Assembly (NCBI GenBank): GCA_910584585.1
Contig: CAJUBP010000039.1
Span: 1 to 48,444, forward strand
DNA: 48,444 nucleotides
Source of the DNA: an uncultured Lachnospiraceae bacterium
GTDB lineage: Bacteria > Bacillota > Clostridia > Lachnospirales > Lachnospiraceae
Reading direction: 5' to 3'
Part shown: piece after piece, positions 16,091-23,688 of the stretch
Numbering within the stretch: the first letter of the stretch is position 1
Layout: each line of letters opens with the position of its first letter
Position numbers and translations under genes: made by a program
Notes under the pieces: model-generated
Told to the model about the DNA's origin: nothing
The model's database searches: none
The model's input: the letters and a program-made list of their open reading frames with translations, nothing else

Positions 16091-17209
16091 ATGTATCAAA
16101 AAGGACGGGCATGGATAGAACTTAATATGGAACATTTAAAGCATAATATCGGGCAGTTCCGTTCCCTGCTGCCGGCGGATTGCGCATTGATGCCGGCAGT
16201 CAAGGCCAATGCTTACGGCCACGGAGCAGTTTTGATTTCCAAAGCGCTGCAGGAAGAGGGAATAGAGAGTTTCTGCGTTGCTTCAGCGGCAGAAGGGGCC
16301 GGGCTTCGCAGAAGCGGAATTACCGGAGAGATTCTGGTGCTGGGCTACACCCATCCGGAGCAGTTTGACGATCTGATTGCCTATGATTTGACCCAGACCG
16401 TGGTAGACGGAAATTATGCAAGGCAGCTGAAGCGCGACGGCAGAAGATTCACGGTTCATGTCGGAATTGACACAGGAATGCACCGTCTGGGAGAACGCTG
16501 GGATCATCTGGGGGAAATTGCAGAAATATTCCGGATTCCCAATCTGAACGTGACGGGAATTTATTCCCATCTGTGCGTATCAGATGGAAAAGACGGGAAA
16601 GACCGGGCTTATACAATAGAACAGATCCATCATTTTGAATATGTAGTGGAAGAGCTTCACCGAAGAGGAATCGGCGGCTTCAAATGCCATCTGCAGGGCA
16701 GCTATGGGATTTTAAATTATTCGGAGCTGTGTTTTGATTACGCCAGGGCCGGAATTGCGCTGTACGGAATCCTAAGCGGGAAAAACGACAAGGTTGACGC
16801 GTCTGTGGAATTGAAGCCGGTACTCGCCCTAAAAGCAAGAGTGGAGAGCGTGAAAATGCTCTATCAGGGAGAAAGCGCCGGATACGGTCTTGCTTACTGC
16901 GCCGAGAAAAATCAGAAAATCGGCGTGCTTTCCATCGGCTATGCGGACGGCGTTCCCAGAAGCCTGTCCAATCGGGGCCAGGTGCTCCTAAAGGGCAAAC
17001 CGGCCCCTGTCATCGGCCGGATCTGCATGGATCAGATGTTGGTGGATCTCAGCGGCATTGAACATGCGGTTCCCGGAGATGAAGCTGTGCTTATTGGAAA
17101 ATCCGGAGATCTGGAAATCCGGGCGGAGGACATGGCCGGATGGGCAGATACCATCAGCAATGAGATTTTAAGCCGGATGGGGGAAAGGCTGGAACGGATT
17201 GCAGTATGA
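16091..17209 (+). CDS. vanT: Serine/alanine racemase, VanT catalytic part
   Basis: A 372-residue fold-III PLP racemase. The PLP lysine is K38 (AVKANAYGHG), the second catalytic residue is Y265 (SAGYGLAY), and GIDTGMHRLGE and GRICMDQMLVDLS are also present. The segment CHLQGSYGILNY near 199-210 resembles VanT racemases more than housekeeping Alr. Together with the ligase, it probably supplies D-Ser (or D-Ala). In VanT this domain is fused behind the membrane domain; here the two genes are four bases apart. It could also be the only alanine racemase nearby, so a housekeeping role is not excluded. Confidence 0.85.
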   Translation: MYQKGRAWIELNMEHLKHNIGQFRSLLPADCALMPAVKANAYGHGAVLISKALQEEGIESFCVASAAEGAGLRRSGITGEILVLGYTHPEQFDDLIAYDLTQTVVDGNYARQLKRDGRRFTVHVGIDTGMHRLGERWDHLGEIAEIFRIPNLNVTGIYSHLCVSDGKDGKDRAYTIEQIHHFEYVVEELHRRGIGGFKCHLQGSYGILNYSELCFDYARAGIALYGILSGKNDKVDASVELKPVLALKARVESVKMLYQGESAGYGLAYCAEKNQKIGVLSIGYADGVPRSLSNRGQVLLKGKPAPVIGRICMDQMLVDLSGIEHAVPGDEAVLIGKSGDLEIRAEDMAGWADTISNEILSRMGERLERIAV

Positions 17210-17352
17210 AAAATCTGTCTGTTCCTTGGAGTGTGACAGTATGTTCCAATAGTATCTTGAAAATTTCCTGCGATTAATATAAGATTAACCATACGGCAGA
17301 GAAGATAAGTTTTTTGCCTGCAGCGAAAAAATCCAGAATCGAGGTACATTTC

Positions 17353-18441
17353 ATGATAGAAAATTTTCCTTTCAGCCAAACCGTAGCCCCCTTGTTGGAA
17401 TGGTTTCAGAAAAACGCCAGAACCCTCCCCTGGCGGGAGTCCCCCACTCCTTACCGGGTCTGGGTATCTGAAATTATGCTTCAGCAGACCAGGGTTGAAG
17501 CGGTGAAACCTTATTTTGAACGATTTATCCAGGCTCTGCCGGATATCCCTTCCCTGGCGGAATGCGAAGAAGAAAGGCTGCTGAAGTTATGGGAGGGACT
17601 GGGCTATTATAACCGGGTCAGGAACATGCAGGCGGCGGCTCAAACATTGGTAAAAGAGTATGGGGGCAAATTGCCGGCAGATTACGAAGAGCTGCTGAAG
17701 TTAAAGGGTATCGGCCATTATACCGCAGGGGCCATTGCCTCCATTGCCTATGGGATTCCAGTTCCGGCAGTGGATGGGAATGTATTCCGTGTCATTACCA
17801 GAGTATCCGCTGACGACTCTGATATTATGAAACAGTCTTTCCGAACAAAAGCAGAACAGGTTTTACAGGAAGTGATCCCCAAAAATTCTGCCAGCCCTTT
17901 CAACCAGGCGTTGATGGAACTGGGAGCCACGGTCTGTCTGCCAAACGGCGCGCCCCAGTGCAGAAAATGCCCCTGGGAAGACTTCTGCCAGGCCGCAAAA
18001 CAGGATTTGTGGACAAAGATCCCGGTAAAAAGCAAAGCCAAACCCAGAAAAATTGAAGAGAAAACGGTATTTATCATACAGGATGAAGAAAAAATTGTCC
18101 TCCGCAAAAGACCCTCCCGGGGACTTCTGGCAGGAATGTATGAATTTCCCAATACCTGCGGCCATCTCTCAGAGAAAGAGGCTTTGCGTTGGCTGAAAGA
18201 GCAGAATTTATCGCCGATCCGCATTCAGAAATTAGAGCCTGCAAAGCATATTTTTTCCCATGTGGAATGGCATATGACAGGATACGTGATCCGTGTGGAC
18301 GAACTTTCCGATCAGAAAGGAAATATGATGTTTGTGGAACGGGCAGAGTCGGAAGAGCGCTATCCCATTCCGGCGGCCTTCGGCGCCTATACGAAATATA
18401 TGAAGATCCGCCTTGGAAACGAAAAATTTTCAGATGACTAA
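17353..18441 (+). CDS. mutY: A/G-specific adenine glycosylase
   Basis: MutY removes adenine mispaired with 8-oxoguanine. I start it at ATG 17353 (362 residues) because the longer frame needs a TTG at 17314 without a ribosome site; GAGGT is at 17341-17345. Visible marks, counted from 17353, are catalytic E40 (VSEIMLQQTRVE), the helix-hairpin-helix LKGIGHYTAGAI, D141 (VDGNVFRVITR), and a 4Fe-4S set C195/C203/C206/C212. The spacing between the first two cysteines is seven residues, one more than in E. coli. Residues 235-360 form the NUDIX-like domain that reads 8-oxoG (RGLLAGMYEFPN). It appears monocistronic, in the same direction as the van-like genes. Confidence 0.93.
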   Translation: MIENFPFSQTVAPLLEWFQKNARTLPWRESPTPYRVWVSEIMLQQTRVEAVKPYFERFIQALPDIPSLAECEEERLLKLWEGLGYYNRVRNMQAAAQTLVKEYGGKLPADYEELLKLKGIGHYTAGAIASIAYGIPVPAVDGNVFRVITRVSADDSDIMKQSFRTKAEQVLQEVIPKNSASPFNQALMELGATVCLPNGAPQCRKCPWEDFCQAAKQDLWTKIPVKSKAKPRKIEEKTVFIIQDEEKIVLRKRPSRGLLAGMYEFPNTCGHLSEKEALRWLKEQNLSPIRIQKLEPAKHIFSHVEWHMTGYVIRVDELSDQKGNMMFVERAESEERYPIPAAFGAYTKYMKIRLGNEKFSDD

Positions 18442-18847
18442 CACGGCTTTTTTGTTCGTATCTCAATTATGAAAAATTTGCTGTAGTACGATAGCGTGTT
18501 TGAAAAAGAAAAGAGGAGCCGGCGCGCTGTTTTGCGCCGGCTTTCGTATGAAAAAGATTTATATAAAAAAGTGAGGATACACTATGCTGCCGGGAGGACC
18601 TTGCCCGAGGGCAAGGCTATGAAAAAGATATTCATTTATGAAAGAAGTAATGTTGTTCTTCTATGGTTGTTAGTATAGACGTTAAATGTGACTTCGATGT
18701 GTTCATAATATGAGAATTGTGTAAAGAATATATGAACAAATTTATTTTCTGTAAATTTTTTGTATGGAAAGATTTTGATTCCCGGCATAAATTGTGTATA
18801 ATAAGAAAGTATCGTTATGGTGAATGTGAGAATAAAGGAGAAAAGGA
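18442..18847. other. Intergenic: hairpins and GT2 promoter
   Basis: No gene is supported. AGCCGGCGC (18517-18525) pairs perfectly with GCGCCGGCT (18534-18542), a probable end for mutY transcripts, although only a weak T tail follows. A second hairpin, CCTTGCC-CGAG-GGCAAGG, is at 18599-18616. The words TATGAAAAAGAT occur on both sides (18547 and 18618). A promoter, TTGATT (18775-18780), 16 bases, TATAAT (18797-18802), serves the glycosyltransferase gene. Confidence 0.6.
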
Positions 18848-19864
18848 ATGAAGTTATTATCAATTGCAATTCCAAGCTATAATTCAGAGAGTTACATGGA
18901 GCACTGCATAGAATCTCTGCTGGCAGGCGGGGAAGATGTGGAAATTATCATTGTGGACGACGGTTCTAAGGATCGGACGGCGGAAATCGCGGATGCCTAT
19001 GCCGGGAAATATCCCACCATCGTGAAGGCCGTCCATCAGGAAAACGGAGGCCACGGGGAAGCGGTCAATGCCGGAATACGAAACGCGTCAGGATTGTATT
19101 TTAAAGTGGTGGACAGCGATGACTGGGTAGATGAAGAAGCATATAAAAAAATCCTTTCCACCCTGAGAGAATTATCCGGCGGAAAAACAGTTCTGGATAT
19201 GTTAATCAGCAATTTTGTCTATGAAAAAGAAGGGGCCAAGCACAAGAAAGTCATGAAATACACGGGAACGCTGCCGGAAGGCAGAATTTTCGGCTGGAAT
19301 GACGCGAAGCACTTCCGCAAGGGCCAGTATATCCTGATGCATTCCGTGATTTACCGTACCCAGCTTCTTCGGGAATGCGGCCTGGAACTGCCGAAGCATA
19401 CCTTTTATGTGGATAATCTCTTTGTGTATGTGCCGCTGCCCTATGTGAAAAATATGTATTACCTGAACGTGGACTTTTACCGGTATTTTATCGGCAGGGA
19501 GGATCAGTCCGTCAATGAGAAAGTGATGATCCAGCGGATCGATCAGCAGATTAAGGTAAATAAAATCATGGTGGAGACGGTGGATTTGTGGAAGCTTCCG
19601 AACCGCAGGCTTCGCAAGTATATGTTCAATTATCTGGAAATCATTACGGTAGTGTCAACCATCATGCTGATCCGTTCCGGCACCAAAGAAAATCTGGAGA
19701 AGAAGAGGGAACTTTGGCGGTATTTGAAAGAGTATGATATCCGCCTGTTCTGGCATCTGAGGAACGGCATTATGGGCCAGGCCATGAACCTGCCTGGAAA
19801 GGGCGGCAGGAAGATATCCGTTGCCGCTTATAAAATTTCCCAAAAGGTGGTTGGGTTTAATTAG
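18848..19864 (+). CDS. Family 2 glycosyltransferase
   Basis: A 338-residue GT-A fold transferase of family GT2. The nucleotide-sugar site shows as AIPSYNSESYMEHCIESLL at the start, VEIIIVDDGSKDRT near 31-44, and the metal-binding VVDSDDWVDE near 87-96. The C-terminal half is helical and basic (RRLRKYMFNY) without clear membrane spans. It would add a sugar to an envelope polysaccharide or glycolipid, with donor and acceptor unknown. AAAGGAG precedes the ATG and a TTGATT/TATAAT promoter lies 46 bases further up. It is separate from the second GT2 at 26498, which belongs to another subgroup. Confidence 0.88.
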   Translation: MKLLSIAIPSYNSESYMEHCIESLLAGGEDVEIIIVDDGSKDRTAEIADAYAGKYPTIVKAVHQENGGHGEAVNAGIRNASGLYFKVVDSDDWVDEEAYKKILSTLRELSGGKTVLDMLISNFVYEKEGAKHKKVMKYTGTLPEGRIFGWNDAKHFRKGQYILMHSVIYRTQLLRECGLELPKHTFYVDNLFVYVPLPYVKNMYYLNVDFYRYFIGREDQSVNEKVMIQRIDQQIKVNKIMVETVDLWKLPNRRLRKYMFNYLEIITVVSTIMLIRSGTKENLEKKRELWRYLKEYDIRLFWHLRNGIMGQAMNLPGKGGRKISVAAYKISQKVVGFN

Positions 19865-19865
19865 T

Positions 19866-19980
19866 GGGCTGCATGGCTATCCTGCTATGGAAGTCAAAGA
19901 CTTTCATAAAACCTGCCATTATGCTTAGCTGGCCGCGCGGCGGGCCGCATGGCCATTCTGTTATGGAAGCTTTATCTTTC
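19866..19980. repeat. Degenerate 76-bp direct repeat
   Basis: GGGCTGCATGGC... (19866-19893) recurs as GGGCCGCATGGC... (19942-19969), 24 of 28 bases equal and 76 bases apart. Both copies are followed by CTTTCATAA-like text. The second of these is the end of the minus-strand MFS gene, so the last codons of that gene appear to have been copied once downstream. Confidence 0.65.
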
Positions 19981-21153
19981 ATAATAACGTCTGGAAAGCC
20001 TTACCCCAAGCAATAACAGAATGGGAAAAATAATGGCTGCCAGGATACCTGCTTTCAGGTTATTGTGAAAGCGAAAGGACGCCATACCAGCGAAAGCGGG
20101 GCCGCTGGAACATCCCAGATCTCCTGCCAGGGCAAGCAGGGCGAACAGGGCTGTTCCGCCGCCTTTGACAGAGACGGCGGCCTTGCTGAAAGTTCCCGGC
20201 CAAAAGATGCCCACAGAGAAACCGCATACCGCGCATCCGATCAGGCTAAGGGCCGGTACAGGTGCAAAAGAAATGCACAGATAAGAGGCAATGCAGAGGA
20301 TGCAGCTGTATGTAATAAAACGGTCCAGATCCAGTTTATGGCCGTATTTGCCGTAGAGCAGCCGGGACGTTCCCATCAGCATGGCGAACGCCATGGGTCC
20401 TGCCAGGTCGCCTGCCGTCTTGCTTATGCCAAGCCCCTGTTCTGCAAAGACGGACGCCCATTGGCTCACTGCCTGCTCAGACGCGCCCGAGCACATCATC
20501 ATAAGCATTAAAATCCAAAAGATCTTTTTTGTAAACAATTGTTTTACCGATAATCCTTTCTCCCCTTCTGCATTCAATGAAAAAATAGGAGCATTCGCGA
20601 ACAGGAAAAGATTGCAAATGGGAACTGCAGACCAAATCAGGGTGAGAATTTTCCAGTTTTCAATTCCGGCAGACGCAAAAAACGCCGTGGATATCAGCAC
20701 CACGCCCATATGCCCCCAGCAATAGAACGAGTGCAGCAGGCTCATGGCCTTTTCTTTATTGTCAGTGGGGCACGCTTCCATAATCGGACTGACAAGCACC
20801 TCAAGCAGACCTCCGCCGACGGCATAGACGATTACGGAAATCACAATTCCCAAAAAGGCGTCCGGCAGAAGTTCCGGCAGGAAAGTCAGCAAGATTAAAC
20901 CTGCCGCGGAAAATATATGGGCGGTTATGATTGAGGCCCGGTAGCCGATCCGGTCAATAAATCCGGCGGAGAGCAGGTCAATGATCAACTGAATTATAAA
21001 GTTTATTGTGATCAAAGCAGTGATTTTCGACAGTGAAATATGATAGCTTTTTTGAAATGTGACAAACAGCAGCGGAACAAAGTTGTTGACGATGGCCTGC
21101 ACGATGTAGCCGATAAAACAGGCCGCAGTGGTCTTATGATAATCTGTTCTCAT
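19972..21153 (-). CDS. MFS transporter
   Basis: A 393-residue major facilitator superfamily protein with about twelve membrane helices. The first helix reads AACFIGYIVQAIVNNFVPLLF. The loop between helices 2 and 3 has the MFS motif A form GFIDRIGYRAS. The central loop (NAEGEKGLSVKQLFTKK, near 192-208) divides two six-helix halves. The helix-8/9 loop again shows GKYGHKLDLD. The general shape recalls the fucose/hexose-proton symporter branch (FHS), but the substrate is not evident. It is transcribed against both neighbours and seems monocistronic. Its end lies in a short degenerate duplication. Confidence 0.88.
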   Translation of the reverse strand: MRTDYHKTTAACFIGYIVQAIVNNFVPLLFVTFQKSYHISLSKITALITINFIIQLIIDLLSAGFIDRIGYRASIITAHIFSAAGLILLTFLPELLPDAFLGIVISVIVYAVGGGLLEVLVSPIMEACPTDNKEKAMSLLHSFYCWGHMGVVLISTAFFASAGIENWKILTLIWSAVPICNLFLFANAPIFSLNAEGEKGLSVKQLFTKKIFWILMLMMMCSGASEQAVSQWASVFAEQGLGISKTAGDLAGPMAFAMLMGTSRLLYGKYGHKLDLDRFITYSCILCIASYLCISFAPVPALSLIGCAVCGFSVGIFWPGTFSKAAVSVKGGGTALFALLALAGDLGCSSGPAFAGMASFRFHNNLKAGILAAIIFPILLLLGVRLSRRYYER

Positions 21154-21313
21154 AGTTCTTCCTCTATTCTCAGGTTTTTTGTAATTATATCACTCATATT
21201 GTATAAAATCCAGATTGGAATAAAATATGCGGCTTCAATTGCGCGCGCAAAGGATGATACAATGGATTATCGTCTGAATCGAAAAAAGGTTTACAAAAGG
21301 AGGAAGGATAAAA

Positions 21314-21556
21314 ATGATAAAAAAATTGTATCTTAATACCGTACAGGAACTGCATCCTGAAGATGAGGCAAATAAAATGATAAAAAAGGAAATTCAAAAT
21401 CTGCTCAGAGAAGAAGAGAAGATTTTGAGCAGACGGGAATATGAAATGATCCGGGACAAACTTTTCAGGGCGGCTTCTGTGGGAGAAGAACTGGGGTTTG
21501 AGCGGGGGTTTCGATATGCCTTTCAGCTGTGGGTCGAATGTATGCGGGAGCCGTAA
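21314..21556 (+). CDS. Small helical protein, DUF6809-like
   Basis: An 80-residue protein with strong AAAGGAGGAAGG ribosome site. It is almost all charged helix (HPEDEANKMIKKEIQNLL, then REYEMIRDKLFRAASVGEE) and ends in a pattern GFERGFRYAFQLWVECM. That ending resembles small Lachnospiraceae proteins grouped as DUF6809, often found near phage or XRE genes; this assignment is from memory. It converges with the XRE gene 26 bases away. A perfect palindrome TTGCGCGCGCAA (21239-21250) and TACAAT (21258-21263) lie upstream. No biochemical role can be stated. Confidence 0.65.
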   Translation: MIKKLYLNTVQELHPEDEANKMIKKEIQNLLREEEKILSRREYEMIRDKLFRAASVGEELGFERGFRYAFQLWVECMREP

Positions 21557-21581
21557 GGCGGAAAGTATTGGAGTTCACCGT

Positions 21582-21887
21582 TTAAAGTGTCCGGAAAAAG
21601 GCAATCAGCGCGGACTGCTGTTCGTCTGTCAGGTGTCCGGCTTCTTTCAGAAGCTCTTTCTGACGTCCGGTCAGCGAAAAATTTTCCCCTTCTTCGGAAA
21701 AAAACTGGGAAAGGGTGATGCCGAACGCGTTGCATACCTTTTCTAAAGAGGCAATGGAGGGAATCATGTTTTTCCGGTACCAGGAAGAAATTGTGGACTG
21801 GGTTAAGCCGGATTCCTCTGCAAGCTGGTATTCGCTCCAGCCTTTCTGACTTCTGTAATATACAATTCTTTCTAACACATCTATCAT
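21582..21887 (-). CDS. XRE-family transcriptional regulator
   Basis: A 101-residue protein with a Cro/CI-type helix-turn-helix in residues 5-62 (RSQKGWSEYQLAEESGLTQSTISSW, then PSIASLEKVCNAFGITLSQFF). A short C-terminal helix pair (SLTGRQKELLKEAGHLTDEQQSAL) probably serves dimerisation. The upstream region carries two palindromes, one of which contains the -10 box of the divergent membrane-protein gene. The regulator therefore probably represses itself and that gene (inference). GGAGGG precedes the ATG on the minus strand. Confidence 0.9.
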   Translation of the reverse strand: MIDVLERIVYYRSQKGWSEYQLAEESGLTQSTISSWYRKNMIPSIASLEKVCNAFGITLSQFFSEEGENFSLTGRQKELLKEAGHLTDEQQSALIAFFRTL

Positions 21888-21924
21888 AATTTCCCTCCAT
21901 AAAAATTTATTTCGTTAATTTTAT

Positions 21925-21973
21925 ACGATTAATCGTTGCAAATTAATATTTTTTGTCGTATAATTGATACGAC
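21925..21973. promoter_or_regulatory. Promoter with embedded XRE operators
   Basis: On the plus strand TTGCAA (21936-21941), 17 bases, TATAAT (21959-21964) form a strong promoter for the membrane gene at 22073. The -10 lies inside the inverted repeat GTCGTAT-AATTG-ATACGAC (21955-21973). A second perfect palindrome, ACGATTAATCGT (21925-21936), abuts the -35 and also sits next to a minus-strand TATAAA. The two share the CGAT/CGTAT words. A bound XRE dimer would block both directions. Confidence 0.75.
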
Positions 21974-22072
21974 GAAGCGAATTAAAGAGGAAAATATCGC
22001 GGGAACGGAAGATACTTCTGCTGATTGCTCTTTATATGCCGCATAGTTACTGTTTTAAAAAGAGGACTGTAT

Positions 22073-23392
22073 ATGAAAGAGAGAATCATTGATTTTTGGA
22101 AAAAAAATTACGCGTTTCTTATTGCGTTTTTCCTCATTGGGGGCTACCATATCTTTATGGGAGTGGATGGCGACAGTGTTTTTTTCAGCCGGCAGCTGGA
22201 GGAAATGACCTATCGGGAATTTATAGCCTTCCGTTATCAGGCGTGGTCTTCCCGTCTGCTGATTGAAACAGGGCTGTTGTTTTTTACAAACCATCTGGTT
22301 CTGTGGAGGATTGCGGACACGGTGATATGGGTTCTGATGCTGTGGAGCATGACGAAATTTCTGGATTGGGAATATACCCCGAGGTTTGCAGGAATTGTAT
22401 GTCTGCTGTTTTTTTGTTACGACATACAGCCTATGGGTTCGGCAGGATGGATTGCCACCATCAATAATTATATGTGGCCCTGGGCCTGTTTATGCGGGTT
22501 TTTGCTGATTCTTAAGAAATTATTTCTGGATGGAAAACTCAAATGGCATCTGGGGATATTCGGGATAATTTTAATTTTCCTGGCAGGGAATCAGGAGCAG
22601 GCCGCCGCTGGGCTGTTTGGAATATTCTTTTTGTGCGTCATATACTTTTTTGTTTGGAAGAAAAGAAAGATTCCTGTGTGGTTTTGGGTGTACGGCATTG
22701 CGATTCTGATTAATCTTTTATATATTATCACCTGCCCGGGAAACGCAAACCGCAAACTGTTGGAAACCGGCACCTGGTTTCCCGGTTTTTCGGAACTTAA
22801 CCTGTGGCAGAAGCTGGATATCGGAATTACTTCTATTTTTCACGATTGTATTTTTGGCGATAATGGTTTATTTCTGATATTTCTGGCGGTGCTGTGCGTG
22901 GCGGTGCAGGGGACCCAGGCGGATAAGTGGAAAAAATATATTGTATTTTTGCCATTGATTGGAACGATCGCGGTCAGGTATCGGCTGGAATTTATTGCCT
23001 CCTTTGTTCCGGGAGCGGTCAATCTGCGGGATTCCCTGAAGGAAACCGGAACCTTTGAATTCGGAAAAGAGTGGTCAATTGCGGCGCTTTTCTTTTATGC
23101 CGGGATCGGTTTGTGCATCTTATGGGGGTTGTTTTTAATTTTCCGGGACAATGAAAAGGACGGGCTGATTGCGGCGTCAATTCTTGGAATTGGCTTTGGG
23201 ACCAGGATGATGATGGGATTTTCGCCAACAGTATGGGCTTCCGGTTCGCGCACGATGCTGTTCTGGCAGATGGCGTTGGTTTTGGCTTCCGCTTATCTCT
23301 GGAACCGAAATCTGGGCGACAGGGAAAAGGGGGAAATGCAGGTTTTGATTCTGGTATTTGCGGCAATGACGATATCTGGCGGGCGCAGTTAA
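22073..23392 (+). CDS. Polytopic membrane protein, DUF6056-like
   Basis: A 439-residue protein with about ten to twelve hydrophobic spans from residue 14 on. An early extracytoplasmic loop contains MGVDGDSVFFSRQLEEMTYREF, and a mid-protein loop has ITCPGNANRK. A loop with an acidic/Asn start, and CPGN-x-R in the middle, fits the DUF6056 group, which resembles lipid-linked-sugar glycosyltransferases of the GT-C type. That assignment is tentative. The 22025 TTG start is less likely than ATG 22073, which has AGAGGA upstream. It is driven by the XRE-controlled promoter. The stop lies 23 bases before a palindromic repeat element, so the tail might have been trimmed. Confidence 0.65.
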   Translation: MKERIIDFWKKNYAFLIAFFLIGGYHIFMGVDGDSVFFSRQLEEMTYREFIAFRYQAWSSRLLIETGLLFFTNHLVLWRIADTVIWVLMLWSMTKFLDWEYTPRFAGIVCLLFFCYDIQPMGSAGWIATINNYMWPWACLCGFLLILKKLFLDGKLKWHLGIFGIILIFLAGNQEQAAAGLFGIFFLCVIYFFVWKKRKIPVWFWVYGIAILINLLYIITCPGNANRKLLETGTWFPGFSELNLWQKLDIGITSIFHDCIFGDNGLFLIFLAVLCVAVQGTQADKWKKYIVFLPLIGTIAVRYRLEFIASFVPGAVNLRDSLKETGTFEFGKEWSIAALFFYAGIGLCILWGLFLIFRDNEKDGLIAASILGIGFGTRMMMGFSPTVWASGSRTMLFWQMALVLASAYLWNRNLGDREKGEMQVLILVFAAMTISGGRS

Positions 23393-23415
23393 AGTGTGCA
23401 GCAGAGAATTCTTCC

Positions 23416-23633
23416 TATTGGGGTACGGACGGAAAAGCAGGATTGCCCTTTGGCACACAAACTGGGCAACGTTTCGGCGAACTAACTGCTAACTCTGACT
23501 AAGGAAGTCAGGAAGGCCTTCCTTCCTAAGTCTGCGTAAGCAGTGGATTTCGCCTACACTAACTGCGCCCATGAATTGTTTGCTTAGCCAAAGGGCAATC
23601 CTGCTTTTCCTGTGTATCGAAATATAGATTGTT
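23416..23633 (+). repeat. Palindromic covarying repeat element, copy 1
   Basis: First of three copies. Perfect 24-base arms are at 23431-23454 (GGAAAAGCAGGATTGCCC...) and 23587-23610. Inside are GGCGAA / TTCGCC, CTGCT / AGCAG and a central GACTAAGGAAG.../...CTTCCTAAGTC hairpin, so nearly the whole element folds on itself. It has no ORF of substance and no T run. It lies between the membrane gene and the 923-residue secreted-protein gene. Confidence 0.9.
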
Positions 23634-23688
23634 TGCTTTAGTGCAATATCCGGCAAAAATCAGATAAGAAAGAGAGTGACATAAGAAA

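Noticed and set aside
17314..17352. Longer start of MutY at TTG 17314
   Set aside because: There is no ribosome site, and the added residues (basic, non-conserved) fall outside the MutY family start. ATG 17353 is preferred.
23233..23502. Frame ending in PFGTQTGQRFGELTAN-like text, shared with a frame near 47583-47777
   Set aside because: The shared protein text is only the conserved left part of the palindromic element read in one frame. It overlaps real genes in other frames.
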